From NCBI RefSeq assembly GCF_014131695.1, contig NZ_CP036346.1, positions 2,542,001-2,606,000 on the forward strand: a DNA stretch of 64,000 bases, given 5' to 3'. The notes below the pieces were generated by a model. That model was given only the letters and a program-made list of their open reading frames with translations, had not been told where the DNA came from and did not search any database. Position 1 is the stretch's first letter. Every line of letters starts with the position of its first letter. Of this stretch, positions 15,289-24,760 are shown one piece after another. The DNA is from Thomasclavelia ramosa DSM 1402. GTDB taxonomy: Bacteria > Bacillota_I > Bacilli_A > Erysipelotrichales > Coprobacillaceae. The position numbers and the translations under genes are program-made.

Positions 15289-18200
15289 CTAACAATCACA
15301 AAATTTTCTTTTTCTTGATCCAATCCATCCTAATCCAGCTAATACAAGTATACCAAACATACCCGTGATATTTACATCATCACTAGTCTTAGCTGCTTCA
15401 ACTACTTGTCCTGGAATAGTCTGTTGACCACTATTATCTGATGGTGTTTGCTCATCAGGATCAACTGGTTTAACATCTGGTTCGATGTCCTTAACTTCAA
15501 CCATTCTTCTAAATTCTACTTCATTACCTAAAGCATCAGTTATTCTGTAAATAACTTCATAACTTCCCGCTTTACTTGTATCAACACCATCACTAATTAC
15601 AATAATATTTTTAGTAATATCCGTACCATCAACATCTAAAACTTGTATACCAGCTAATGGATCAAATTTATCGCCAACTGTTAATACTTTATCTTCAACA
15701 ATTAATTTTGCAGGTTCAACTACTTTAACTGTAAATTCTTTACTTGTTTCATTACCAGCTTCATCACTTACAGTCACTGTAATCGTATAAGTTCCTGCAA
15801 CATTGTAATTATATTCGCCACTAATTGTTACTTTATCTAATAAATCACCATCAACATCATCAGTAACTATTAACCCTAGTAAATCTTTAATATCTGTTGC
15901 ATCATTTACATAGATAACTGCATCATTACCCGTAATTTCTGGAGCAGTGACATCCTGTTCTCCTTTAAATGTTAATTGGAAATTACGATAATTAAAGCCG
16001 TCTAGATCATCATAAATACGAATAAATTGTTTACCAGCTTCTAATTTAATTTGAATCGTGTCACTATCTTTCCAATTTGACCAGCCACCAGAATTCTTTA
16101 AAGTAACTTCACCCAAAGTAGCAGTTATTTTTCCATCTACTGTCATGATAACAGCTTTAGTATCGCCACCGCAATCATGACTATAATTAACCTTTACATC
16201 GTATAATCCTGCCGTCTTTACATCAAGATAATAATCTTGATAAGCTCCTGCAGATCCAAAACCAATATTTTTAGTTGTTGAACCTTCAATTCCCCAACCA
16301 ATTTCTTTAGAACCATCAACTACCTTGTCAGCCGTTATCGTCGTTGTTTGATCAAGCGTATCACTAACTTCAATTGCTTGAGTTAATTTTTCGATTTTTA
16401 AATTAGTTAATTCAAAACCAGCACTATTAACTTCAAATCTTAAAGTCTGTTCACCAGCTTTTAAATTCAACATCTGTGCATAACCTTGTGCATTTCCCCA
16501 ATATTTACCAAAAGAAACACTGCCAAGATTATCAGTAGCCAATCCTAAACCACCACTTAGTTTTAAACCATTAGTAATTGCTTCACTATCTTTAATCTTA
16601 TATGTCAATACATAATTTCCTTCTTCTTTAATATTCAAATAGAAGTCAATATAATCTCCCTTAGCACCATTAACCAAAGTACCTTTTTTACGATATGCAT
16701 CACTTTCTTTTAATCCTACCGCAACATCACCAACATCAATACTATCTGGTAGATTATTTGTTTTTAATAATTTAAGATTTGCTGTTAAATCGACGTTGCC
16801 ATCGCTATAACCGTTTGATTTTATACTAATTGTCCCTGCAACATCTTCATAATTAGTATTTTTACGTTCTAATGTTACTGTTACTTTGTTTCCATCAGCA
16901 CTTACTTTTATCGCTTTAACAGTCATATAATTAGCTGCTTCTTCACTTAAAACAAGATCATTTACTTTTAAATCTTGATTGAATTTTCCGCCTTCAATCA
17001 TTAAATCAAATTCAGTTGTTCCAAAAGCAAGATCACCAATATCTAATAATGTTTCGTCATCATCAACTGCAGCAATCATTACACTATCACTCAAACTATA
17101 ACCAGTATCACCAATCTCACCAGCATCAACTTTAACAGTCACTGTAAGATTACTATCATAATCTACAACTTCATTACCTTTTAATATAATTACTGCTTTT
17201 GTATCATTTATTCTCTTTAAAGAATAAGTAATACCTGCAGGCAATCCTTCAACCACCCAATTAGCTTGATTTAAATCAGTTTCAAATTTTCCATCTTTTA
17301 AATTAACAGTAATTTCTTTACCAGCTAATTTACCTTCTTCTAATTCATCACTAGAAATTTGAATATATGAGCCAAACGATAATGCTTTCAAGTTAAAACT
17401 TACACCACTTTGTGGGACAAAACTAATTTGGCTTTCACCTTCAGGCAGATTAATCTCTACTACCCCAGTACTGTAAGTGCTATCGTTACCAGTACTAGAG
17501 AGTGTTGCTTCACCAATTGAAGCAGAGATACCATTTTGAATTAAATCCATCCAAAATTTTGCTTCTCCATCACTAGCATAGTTCATCTTCATTTGATAAG
17601 TGCCAGCTTTTTGTACATTAACCCGATAATTAACTCGGTCGTACTCACCAAAGAAACCAATATTTCCATCTTCTACAATAATTCTTTCACCGTAACAGTA
17701 ATCTGTAGCACTAATGTACCCAGGCACATCATGGCTGTATTTTGTCTTATTGATCTTAATTTCACTTAGATTCATACCGCCATCTGGCAATTCGATCGTT
17801 AGAGTTTGAATTCCTTTTTCCAGATTTGCTTGAACTTGGATATAACGGTAATCTTGCCATTCACCACCCCAGAAATTAAATCTTTGTGCCACAGTAGTAC
17901 CAACAACTGTATCACCTGATTTAACGTTTACTGTTTTATTTTCCCAATCTTCACCAGAAGCAACTTTAATCATAACATTATATGTTCCGGCTTCTTTTAC
18001 ATCAACCAAATAATCTATACTCGCATTTTTATTTACATAATCAATAATATGGTCTGTTGTATTAATATTAGCATTAGTAGCTGAACTACATTTATCAGCT
18101 GTAAATGTTCCTGGAACATCTAATGCATTTATTTCAATATCACTACCATCCCAAATATATGTTGCAACATTACCAGCCGGTAATACCGCATTAAATTGAG

Positions 18201-21200
18201 CACCCTTCATCATTACTTTGAATTTTTGATCAGTACCACTTCGGTTTGCAACAATCATAACAATTTTTCCTGTTTCAGGATCTTTAAACGCAACGTTTGT
18301 TACAGTTGAACTAGAACCATTATTTGTATCAACACGGACATATCCCGGTTTTACATATTTAGTAAATTGCGACATGATATATACTTCTGGAGTAGCCCAA
18401 TATCTTTGAGGATTATTAGCATCCTGCACAAATAACGTTGGATCTGGAGTTCCAACCCAATGATGAGTTCCAACATTACTATCTAACATCGTAACCCAGC
18501 TATTATAACTTTCAGAACCGTTTCTTAACCAAGTAATAATATCATTAGCACCACTAGTACCCCATACTGATCTTTCCGTTAAGTTCATACTTAATTGATC
18601 TTTATATCTATCATAGAAAGAACCCATTGTTGAAGCATTACCACCATAAGGATGGAATGCAATACCATCAATATTTAATTGATCACCAGCTTCTTTAAAG
18701 AAATCAGCCATAAATTTATCAGCACCATCAAAATTATGATCAAACGCCCATAGTTTAACTTCTTTTTCATTATCCTTTAACACAGTGCTTTTCGCTAATT
18801 CAGCTTTGATTGCTTTAGCAATTTTTGCTTCTTGGGTTCCTGTCATTGCACAACTAGGATAATTAATTTCTAATAATGGCTCATTCTGAATCGTCATTGC
18901 ATAGATAGGAATACCACATTTTTGATATTCTTCAACATAACGAACCATATATTTAGCTAAATCATCAATATAATCATCATTTAATTTACCACCCTTCAAT
19001 AATAATTCATTATCCTCATATGAATTACTACTTGAAGTAGGTAACTTCATCCACCCTGGTGGTGTCCAAGATGAAGCAAAGAATTTCAGATTATCTTCTA
19101 CTCCTAATTCTTTTGCGATAGCCTGCATCTCATTAATAACTTTAATAATTCCTAAATCTTTATCTTTTTGAATACTAAATCCTTTACCAGTAACATTATT
19201 CCAATCTGGTTTACCATCTAATTCTTTTCCTGTACCATCATAATAAGTGTAGAAGTCTTGTGCCGTAAAATCTGATGTTCCCACTGTTACCCGCATTAAC
19301 GACATTCCCATACCATTAACAGGATCTAATAATCTTCTTAAGAAAGCTTGACGATTTTCATCAGTCATCTTTAATAAATTGTAAATTGTTGATTCTTCAA
19401 TTGAAGTTCCCATTCCTAAAACACTTTGATATGTTTTTTGGTCATTTACAACAATTGTTGTTTGACTAGAATCATCTGCAACACGTAAATCAAGAGGATC
19501 TTTTGTTGCATTTTTATTAGAAATCTCAAATTCACCTTTATACCAAGCCATATCTTGTGAATTTTCAGAAGAAGACATGCTTACTTCAACTGCTCCTTCT
19601 TGTAACATTGCTCCAGTTCCCTCATTTGTTACTTCATCAGGAATGATTGGACCAACATAATCACCAGCTTTTTCAAAAATATAATAATCAATATTAAAAT
19701 CTTTATCGCGTGCTACAAGTTTAAGTTCGTGTATCCCCGCTTTTAAACTAACCAAAGCTGTCATCTCTTGAGCTGTGAACTTAGTCCAGCTGCCCGTTGA
19801 AACAATTGGTGTATTTTTCTTTTCTAGTACCAATTCATCATCTAAATATAATTCAAATGCTCCATCAATTGTCGCTGCATATTCACGTGCTGCTTGAACA
19901 GTTAATTTATATGCTGCTTGTTCTGGCACATTAATTTTATAAGTCATATGCCGTCCATCTTGTAAATACCCTACAGTTGTACCATTATTTTCTAACTTAA
20001 TTTCACTGTGTGCATCCACAAACGCCTCGGCTTCTAATTTTCCATTAGTTTTCGCTAAATCTATCACATTAGGATCAGCTGGTGCTGTAAAATCACCGGT
20101 TTTTTGAGCTTTTTTCAATCCATATCCAACCCGATATAATACTTTGCTTGAATCATCATACTTACTAGTAATATCTTGAGGATACCATGTCCAAGTAATT
20201 GGATTTGTTCCTACAAAATCTTTATCACCTAATAGTACATCAGCAACCCCATCACCTTCACTACCTGGTAACCATGCATTAACAATCCCTTTGATATGAT
20301 CATCATTAACATAATCAGCCATTGCAATTGGTCGCCCTGTTGTTAAAACTAAAATAATCGGTAAATCAGGATGACTATTTTCAATCCGTTTAATTGTACT
20401 AATATCATTAGCTGGTAATTTTAATTGTCCAGCACTGCGATCACCATTACTTTCAGCATATGGGTCTTCACCAACTACAACTATTGCTGCATCAACTTTA
20501 TTGTCCGAATTTGTAAATACACCATTAGCATTATAGCTGATTGTTCCACCCTTTTTATCCATCGCTGCTTTTAAACCACTGAAAATAGTTGTACCAGGTG
20601 TTGTATTTCCAGTTGCCCCTTGCCAAGTAATTGTCCAACCACCACATTGTTTACCAATGTCATCACCAGCACTACCAGCAACCACGATATTATCCATATC
20701 TGCTAAAGCCTGCATCACTGTTTTACCAGCATTAACTTCATCATTTTTTAATAAAACTAAAGATTCACTAACTGCTTGTTTAGCTAATGCCCGATGTTCA
20801 CTACCACCAAATTTAGCTTGATCTGCCTCATCAGCATATGCTTTTGAAGGATTATCTAAAAATCCTAATTCTTCTTTAGCAGTTAGAATTCTTGCAACTG
20901 CATCATTTAAGCGTTCTTCACTAATTTTTCCTTCATTAACAGCTTCAACTAAAGCATTATATAAATTTTTCCAGCGTGGTGTTGAACCATCTTTTTCTGC
21001 TACCATCAAGACGTCAACACCAGCATTGATACAAGCAATTGCCTTATCTTTATAAGTTGCTTGATTCTCAATTTGATCAAGACCGTTATAATCGCTAATA
21101 ACAATGCCATCAAAACCAAGATTTTCTTTTAATAACGTTGTAACAACGTCCTTATTTCCATGACATCTTTTACCATTGATACTATTATAGGTAACCATAA

Positions 21201-21981
21201 TTGATTTAGTTCCTTGTTTAATAGCTTCTTTATAAGGTGTTAAAAGTTCCTTAACCATTGGATTATTCATATTTGCATTGATTAGATCTTGATAATCAGC
21301 ATCACTAAGCTCTACATTACCTTGGTTAGCTCCATTAGTAGTTAATCCTTCTCCTAAATAATGTTTTGCTGACGATAGAGTATCACCATCACTTTCAATT
21401 CCTTTAATATATGCAGTACCTAAATTAGTTACCCGTTCAACATCATCACCAAAAGTTTCATATGTACGCCCCCAACGTTCGTTATGAGGTACACCTAATG
21501 TTGGTGTAAATGTCCAGTTGGCTCCCATTGCTCTAACTTCACTTGCAGTAGCCTCCCCAATTTGTTCAACTAATTGAGTATTATTAGCTGCTGCCAATCC
21601 AATGTTATGAGGATAGATAGTCGCTCCATACAAATTGTTATTTCCATGAACCGCATCTATTCCATATAACAATGGAATACCACCACTATCAATTACTGCT
21701 TTTTGATAACTATTTGCTGAAGTTACCCAATTACTTAATTCATTTCCACTAGTTGGTGCTGCTCCCCCACCACTAAGAATTGAACCAATCTTATACTCCG
21801 CCACTTCAGCTGGAGTGATCCAGCGAGTATCCGCCTGAATCATTTGTGCGACTTTTTCAACCGGTGTCATACTATCAATAATTCTTTGTACTTCGGCTGA
21901 AATCTTCGACTCTGCTTTAACCCCAATAGTTGATGAAACAACCATTAGAGCTACTAATGCTCCCTTCAATATTCTCTTCAT
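15289..21981 (-). CDS. Secreted cell-wall-anchored GH3 + GH30 multidomain glycosidase
   Basis: 2230 residues. Signal peptide 1-23; GH3 N-terminal barrel about 30-375 with nucleophile Asp297 (VISDYNG) and a conserved KHY(L) loop; GH3 C-terminal domain about 400-630 with likely acid/base Glu510 (GEDPYAE..GD); CBM6-like module about 645-770; GH30 catalytic domain about 845-1280 with acid/base Glu1034 (IQNEP) and nucleophile Glu1136 (NLTE); two CBM6/35-like modules (1285-1420, 1421-1540); two X2/Ig-like domains (1541-1740); two further CBM-like modules (1745-1865, 1870-2008); two Ig/DUF5011-like repeats (2010-2165); Pro/Asp linker; and a C-terminal AKTSD + hydrophobic helix + RKRK tail (2197-2226), a variant sorting signal. 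Likely attacks beta-glucosidic glycans with both endo/exo activities; exact substrate not deducible. Ribosome site GGAGGAGAAAAG. Confidence 0.9.
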   Translation of the reverse strand: MKRILKGALVALMVVSSTIGVKAESKISAEVQRIIDSMTPVEKVAQMIQADTRWITPAEVAEYKIGSILSGGGAAPTSGNELSNWVTSANSYQKAVIDSGGIPLLYGIDAVHGNNNLYGATIYPHNIGLAAANNTQLVEQIGEATASEVRAMGANWTFTPTLGVPHNERWGRTYETFGDDVERVTNLGTAYIKGIESDGDTLSSAKHYLGEGLTTNGANQGNVELSDADYQDLINANMNNPMVKELLTPYKEAIKQGTKSIMVTYNSINGKRCHGNKDVVTTLLKENLGFDGIVISDYNGLDQIENQATYKDKAIACINAGVDVLMVAEKDGSTPRWKNLYNALVEAVNEGKISEERLNDAVARILTAKEELGFLDNPSKAYADEADQAKFGGSEHRALAKQAVSESLVLLKNDEVNAGKTVMQALADMDNIVVAGSAGDDIGKQCGGWTITWQGATGNTTPGTTIFSGLKAAMDKKGGTISYNANGVFTNSDNKVDAAIVVVGEDPYAESNGDRSAGQLKLPANDISTIKRIENSHPDLPIILVLTTGRPIAMADYVNDDHIKGIVNAWLPGSEGDGVADVLLGDKDFVGTNPITWTWYPQDITSKYDDSSKVLYRVGYGLKKAQKTGDFTAPADPNVIDLAKTNGKLEAEAFVDAHSEIKLENNGTTVGYLQDGRHMTYKINVPEQAAYKLTVQAAREYAATIDGAFELYLDDELVLEKKNTPIVSTGSWTKFTAQEMTALVSLKAGIHELKLVARDKDFNIDYYIFEKAGDYVGPIIPDEVTNEGTGAMLQEGAVEVSMSSSENSQDMAWYKGEFEISNKNATKDPLDLRVADDSSQTTIVVNDQKTYQSVLGMGTSIEESTIYNLLKMTDENRQAFLRRLLDPVNGMGMSLMRVTVGTSDFTAQDFYTYYDGTGKELDGKPDWNNVTGKGFSIQKDKDLGIIKVINEMQAIAKELGVEDNLKFFASSWTPPGWMKLPTSSSNSYEDNELLLKGGKLNDDYIDDLAKYMVRYVEEYQKCGIPIYAMTIQNEPLLEINYPSCAMTGTQEAKIAKAIKAELAKSTVLKDNEKEVKLWAFDHNFDGADKFMADFFKEAGDQLNIDGIAFHPYGGNASTMGSFYDRYKDQLSMNLTERSVWGTSGANDIITWLRNGSESYNSWVTMLDSNVGTHHWVGTPDPTLFVQDANNPQRYWATPEVYIMSQFTKYVKPGYVRVDTNNGSSSTVTNVAFKDPETGKIVMIVANRSGTDQKFKVMMKGAQFNAVLPAGNVATYIWDGSDIEINALDVPGTFTADKCSSATNANINTTDHIIDYVNKNASIDYLVDVKEAGTYNVMIKVASGEDWENKTVNVKSGDTVVGTTVAQRFNFWGGEWQDYRYIQVQANLEKGIQTLTIELPDGGMNLSEIKINKTKYSHDVPGYISATDYCYGERIIVEDGNIGFFGEYDRVNYRVNVQKAGTYQMKMNYASDGEAKFWMDLIQNGISASIGEATLSSTGNDSTYSTGVVEINLPEGESQISFVPQSGVSFNLKALSFGSYIQISSDELEEGKLAGKEITVNLKDGKFETDLNQANWVVEGLPAGITYSLKRINDTKAVIILKGNEVVDYDSNLTVTVKVDAGEIGDTGYSLSDSVMIAAVDDDETLLDIGDLAFGTTEFDLMIEGGKFNQDLKVNDLVLSEEAANYMTVKAIKVSADGNKVTVTLERKNTNYEDVAGTISIKSNGYSDGNVDLTANLKLLKTNNLPDSIDVGDVAVGLKESDAYRKKGTLVNGAKGDYIDFYLNIKEEGNYVLTYKIKDSEAITNGLKLSGGLGLATDNLGSVSFGKYWGNAQGYAQMLNLKAGEQTLRFEVNSAGFELTNLKIEKLTQAIEVSDTLDQTTTITADKVVDGSKEIGWGIEGSTTKNIGFGSAGAYQDYYLDVKTAGLYDVKVNYSHDCGGDTKAVIMTVDGKITATLGEVTLKNSGGWSNWKDSDTIQIKLEAGKQFIRIYDDLDGFNYRNFQLTFKGEQDVTAPEITGNDAVIYVNDATDIKDLLGLIVTDDVDGDLLDKVTISGEYNYNVAGTYTITVTVSDEAGNETSKEFTVKVVEPAKLIVEDKVLTVGDKFDPLAGIQVLDVDGTDITKNIIVISDGVDTSKAGSYEVIYRITDALGNEVEFRRMVEVKDIEPDVKPVDPDEQTPSDNSGQQTIPGQVVEAAKTSDDVNITGMFGILVLAGLGWIGSRKRKFCDC

Positions 21982-21995
21982 CTTTTCTCCTCCAA

Positions 21996-22006
21996 ATTTA
22001 TTGGTA
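21996..22006. promoter_or_regulatory. Operator half (ATTTATTGGTA) at the glycosidase start
   Basis: ATTTATTGGTA is the exact reverse complement of TACCAATAAAT at 22079-22089. This copy lies just downstream of the glycosidase -10 and its partner just upstream of the regulator -35, as expected for binding sites of the divergent GntR/UTRA protein. Confidence 0.6.
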
Positions 22007-22013
22007 CAAATTT

Positions 22014-22042
22014 ATTATATTCCAATGAAGAATTAATGTAAA
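22014..22042 (-). promoter_or_regulatory. Promoter of the GH3-GH30 gene
   Basis: On the minus strand TTTACA, exactly 17 bases, TATAAT. The -35 overlaps the cre-like site, and an operator copy sits at the start region. Confidence 0.75.
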
Positions 22043-22053
22043 GCGCTTTCACA
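22037..22053. promoter_or_regulatory. cre-like catabolite control site
   Basis: TGTAAAGCGCTTTCACA has the cre core AAAGCGCTTT and TTTCA edge (12 of 14 positions of the optimal cre TGAAAGCGCTTTCA). It covers the -35 box of the glycosidase, so CcpA-type repression is expected (inference). Confidence 0.65.
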
Positions 22054-22078
22054 ATAAAAATAGAATAAATTATATTCA

Positions 22079-22089
22079 TACCAATAAAT
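22079..22089. promoter_or_regulatory. Operator half (TACCAATAAAT) at the regulator promoter
   Basis: Inverted partner of 21996-22006, ending one base before the -35 hexamer of the GntR/UTRA gene. Suggests autoregulation and possible looping between the two sites 83 bases apart. Confidence 0.6.
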
Positions 22090-22090
22090 A

Positions 22091-22118
22091 TTGTGAAACT
22101 TGACTAATATGATATAAT
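22091..22118 (+). promoter_or_regulatory. Promoter of the GntR/UTRA regulator
   Basis: TTGTGA, 16 bases, TATAAT, 19 bases before the ATG. Confidence 0.65.
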
Positions 22119-22136
22119 GAGTTTTGAGGTGATTAT

Positions 22137-22835
22137 ATGTTAAAGTATGAAATGATTGTAAATGATCTTCAAAAAAGGATAATGAATGAAGAATTTGAAG
22201 AGACTCGAAAATTACCTACTGAAGAAAAACTGATTGAAGAATATGGGGTTAGTCGTAATACAATTCGTAATGCAATTAAAATATTAATGAATTTAGGCAT
22301 TATTTATCCAGTTCAAGGAAGCGGGATGTTTGTTCGGGCCCCAAAGAAAAAAGGAACAGTGTATCTTAACTCGACCCGTGGGGTGACAATGGATAATCCC
22401 GGTAATAAAATCATTAATAAATTATTAGATATTCAAATAGTTGAAGCTGATGAAAAGTTAAGTGAACAGATGAACTGCAAAGTTGGAACTCCAGTTTATT
22501 ACTTAAAGCGTCTTCGTATTGTCGACGGTATCCCATATGCTTTAGAGCGAACATATTATAATAAGGAAATCGTACCCTATTTAGGTAAGGAAATTGCTGA
22601 AGGATCAATTTTTAATTATTTAAAAGATGATTTAAAAATCTCTTTTGGTTTTGCTGATAAATATCTAACTGCAATAAAATTAAGCAAAGAAGATGCTGCT
22701 TTACTAGAACTTGAAGAAAATGATCCAGCCATTATGATCAATGATAATATTCATTTATCAAACGGACAGTTATTTAACACTTCAAATATCATTTATAATT
22801 ATCAAACTACTAATTTCTATAGTGTTGCTAAATAG
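22137..22835 (+). CDS. GntR/HutC-family regulator with UTRA domain
   Basis: 232 residues. Winged helix at 1-70 (KLPTEEKLIEEYGVSRNTIRNAI and YPVQGSGMFV), UTRA effector-binding domain about 90-228 (VYYLKRLRIVDGIPYALERTY and the terminal NTSNIIYNYQTTNFY). UTRA proteins commonly sense sugar phosphates. Divergently transcribed from the giant glycosidase, with matching inverted sites in front of both genes, so it most likely controls that gene and itself. Ribosome site TTGAGGTGA. Single gene with terminator. Confidence 0.92.
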   Translation: MLKYEMIVNDLQKRIMNEEFEETRKLPTEEKLIEEYGVSRNTIRNAIKILMNLGIIYPVQGSGMFVRAPKKKGTVYLNSTRGVTMDNPGNKIINKLLDIQIVEADEKLSEQMNCKVGTPVYYLKRLRIVDGIPYALERTYYNKEIVPYLGKEIAEGSIFNYLKDDLKISFGFADKYLTAIKLSKEDAALLELEENDPAIMINDNIHLSNGQLFNTSNIIYNYQTTNFYSVAK

Positions 22836-22851
22836 CAGAAATAACTGCTAT
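22832..22851 (+). terminator. Terminator of the GntR/UTRA gene
   Basis: ATAGCAG/CTGCTAT with loop AAATAA, then TTTTTA; it overlaps the stop codon. Confidence 0.85.
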
Positions 22852-22871
22852 TTTTTATTTCAATAATTTTG

Positions 22872-22900
22872 TTGAATAAAAATAATTTTTATAATATAAT
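22872..22900 (+). promoter_or_regulatory. Promoter of the 22923-NfeD-SPFH operon
   Basis: TTGAAT, 17 bases, TATAAT, 22 bases before the ATG at 22923. Confidence 0.65.
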
Positions 22901-22922
22901 AGTGATAGAAAGGGTGATACTT

Positions 22923-23288
22923 ATGGAATTTGAATGGTCAACTAATGATATTGCTAAAAAAACAGTTACTATCTACAGCACCAATCTAACATTAAATAAA
23001 GCAGCCTGTCGGCACTTTGAAGAAGTAGATTTTGTTTTATTAGGAATCGATCGAAATAAAAATGTTTTGGGAATTAAGCCAGTTGGTAAAAAAGAAATAA
23101 ATGATGCGTTATATCCAGAAGATCAATTGCATAGAATTTCCATTGGAAAAAGCTACGGACGAATTTCAAATAAAAACTTTATTAGTGAACTATCAAAAGA
23201 ATATAATTTAGATTTAGACAATAACAACTGTGTAAAGTATACTGCTAAGTTTGATGTAATACATCAGATTCTGTTAGTGGATCTTTAA
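22923..23288 (+). CDS. Conserved-looking protein of unknown function
   Basis: 121 residues from ATG 22923, which has GAAAGGGTGAT upstream; a start at 22869 would lie inside the promoter. No signal peptide or membrane helix. The sequence has an alpha/beta look with STNLTLNKAACRHFEEVDFVLLGID (split here as STNLTLNKAAC and RHFEEVDF) and a glycine-containing GKSYGRIS segment. I do not recognise the family. It is the first gene of an operon with NfeD and an SPFH protein (15-base gap), so a cytoplasmic partner of that membrane system is possible. Confidence 0.6.
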   Translation: MEFEWSTNDIAKKTVTIYSTNLTLNKAACRHFEEVDFVLLGIDRNKNVLGIKPVGKKEINDALYPEDQLHRISIGKSYGRISNKNFISELSKEYNLDLDNNNCVKYTAKFDVIHQILLVDL

Positions 23289-23303
23289 GGAGGGGGATTA
23301 TAA

Positions 23304-23729
23304 ATGATACCTATTTGGTTAGGCATTATCATCGTAGCAATAATTGTTGAAATTATTACTATTGATCTAGTAAGCATCTGGTTTGCTGCAGGTGGTGTTG
23401 TTGCCCTAATTGCTGATTTATTAGGGGCTAGCCAAGCAATTCAAATTGCCTTGTTTGTAATTGTCACAACGATCGCAATCTTTGTTACAAGACCTATTGC
23501 TAAAAAATATTTAAGAACAAATATTGAAAAAACCAATTACGATCGTGTAATTGGTAAGCATGGGCTTGTAACTAAGACGATTACTGCAGATACTAAAGGT
23601 GAAGTAAAAGTTATGTCAACATCATGGCTAGCTGCAAGTGTTGATAATAACACTATTAACGAGGGTGAGTACTGCGAAATCATGGCAATCGAAGGAGCTC
23701 ACTTAGTTGTTAAAAAAATAGAAGAATAG
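23304..23729 (+). CDS. NfeD-family membrane protein
   Basis: 141 residues, short NfeD1b type. Three membrane helices (about 5-28, 32-45, 48-66) and a C-terminal OB-fold (about 80-138) containing GKHGLVTKTI and GEYCEIMAIEGAHLVVKK. NfeD proteins pair with stomatin/flotillin-like SPFH proteins encoded next to them, exactly as here (13-base gap), and are thought to organise membrane microdomains. Ribosome site AAGGAGGGGG. Confidence 0.92.
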   Translation: MIPIWLGIIIVAIIVEIITIDLVSIWFAAGGVVALIADLLGASQAIQIALFVIVTTIAIFVTRPIAKKYLRTNIEKTNYDRVIGKHGLVTKTITADTKGEVKVMSTSWLAASVDNNTINEGEYCEIMAIEGAHLVVKKIEE

Positions 23730-23742
23730 AGAGGGAAATATT

Positions 23743-24657
23743 ATGGACGGAATTGTCGCTATTGTATTATGGGTTTTTCTAGGAATTATTGTAATTACGA
23801 TCATTGCTTCAACAATTAGAATTGTTCCACAATCACGGGCATATGTCGTAGAAAGAATCGGAGCATATAATCGTACATGTAATGTTGGATTGCACATCTT
23901 GATTCCTTTCTTTGATCGAGTTGCCAATAAAGTTTCATTAAAAGAACAAGTTGTTGACTTCGCACCACAACCAGTTATCACTAAAGATAACGTCACGATG
24001 CAGATCGATACTGTTGTTTATTATCAAATCACTGATCCAAAACTATTTACTTATGGTGTGGATCGACCAATCAACGCAATCGAGAATTTAACAGCAACTA
24101 CATTAAGAAATATTATTGGGGATTTAGAATTAGATGAAACTTTGACATCAAGAGATATTATTAACTCAAGAATGCGTAGTATTCTTGATGAGGCTACTGA
24201 TCCATGGGGAATCAAAGTACATCGTGTTGAAGTTAAAAACATTATTCCACCTCGGGATATTCAAGAAGCAATGGAAAAACAAATGCGAGCTGAACGCGAA
24301 AGACGTGAAGCAATCTTACAAGCAGAAGGAAAAAAGACTGCTGCTATCTTAAATGCTGAAGGTGATAAAGAATCAATGATTTTACGTGCAACAGCAGATA
24401 AAGAAGCTAAAATTGCAATTGCTGAAGGAGAAGCAGAAGCATTAAGATTAGTTTATGAAGCCCAAGCCAAAGGTATCACATATATTAATCAAGCAAACCC
24501 AGACAGTGCATATGTAACATTACAAGGGTTTAAAGCCTTAGAAGAGTTATCTAAAGGTGAAGCCACAAAAATTATTATTCCTAGTGAGATTCAAGGTATT
24601 GCCGGTTTAGCTAGTTCTTTAAAAGAATTAGTAACTGATAAACCAAAAAAAGATTAA
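23743..24657 (+). CDS. SPFH/stomatin-like membrane scaffold protein (paraslipin type)
   Basis: 304 residues. N-terminal membrane anchor (6-26), SPFH domain (about 28-190) with RIVPQSRAYVVERIGAY, GLHILIPFFDRV and the diagnostic WGIKVHRVEVKNIIPP, then an Ala/Glu-rich coiled coil (MRAERERREAILQAEGKK) and a C-terminal oligomerisation part. Known members (QmcA, YbbK) form large membrane rings together with NfeD proteins. Last gene of its operon, with a strong terminator. Confidence 0.93.
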   Translation: MDGIVAIVLWVFLGIIVITIIASTIRIVPQSRAYVVERIGAYNRTCNVGLHILIPFFDRVANKVSLKEQVVDFAPQPVITKDNVTMQIDTVVYYQITDPKLFTYGVDRPINAIENLTATTLRNIIGDLELDETLTSRDIINSRMRSILDEATDPWGIKVHRVEVKNIIPPRDIQEAMEKQMRAERERREAILQAEGKKTAAILNAEGDKESMILRATADKEAKIAIAEGEAEALRLVYEAQAKGITYINQANPDSAYVTLQGFKALEELSKGEATKIIIPSEIQGIAGLASSLKELVTDKPKKD

Positions 24658-24668
24658 TTAAACATTGT

Positions 24669-24690
24669 GGACGTCATATTACTGACGTCC
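24669..24690 (+). terminator. Terminator of the NfeD-SPFH operon
   Basis: GGACGTCA/TGACGTCC with loop TATTAC, then TTTAAAA. Confidence 0.8.
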
Positions 24691-24727
24691 TTTAAAACAT
24701 TTATAAGCTATTTATTTCTTAACAAAA

Positions 24728-24754
24728 AGCAGCTATATAAATAATATAGCTGCT
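24728..24754 (-). terminator. Terminator downstream of the gene remnant
   Basis: Perfect 11-bp stem AGCAGCTATAT/ATATAGCTGCT with 5-base loop, followed on the minus strand by TTTTTGTT. It stands where the original gene would have ended. Confidence 0.75.
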
Positions 24755-24760
24755 ATAAAA

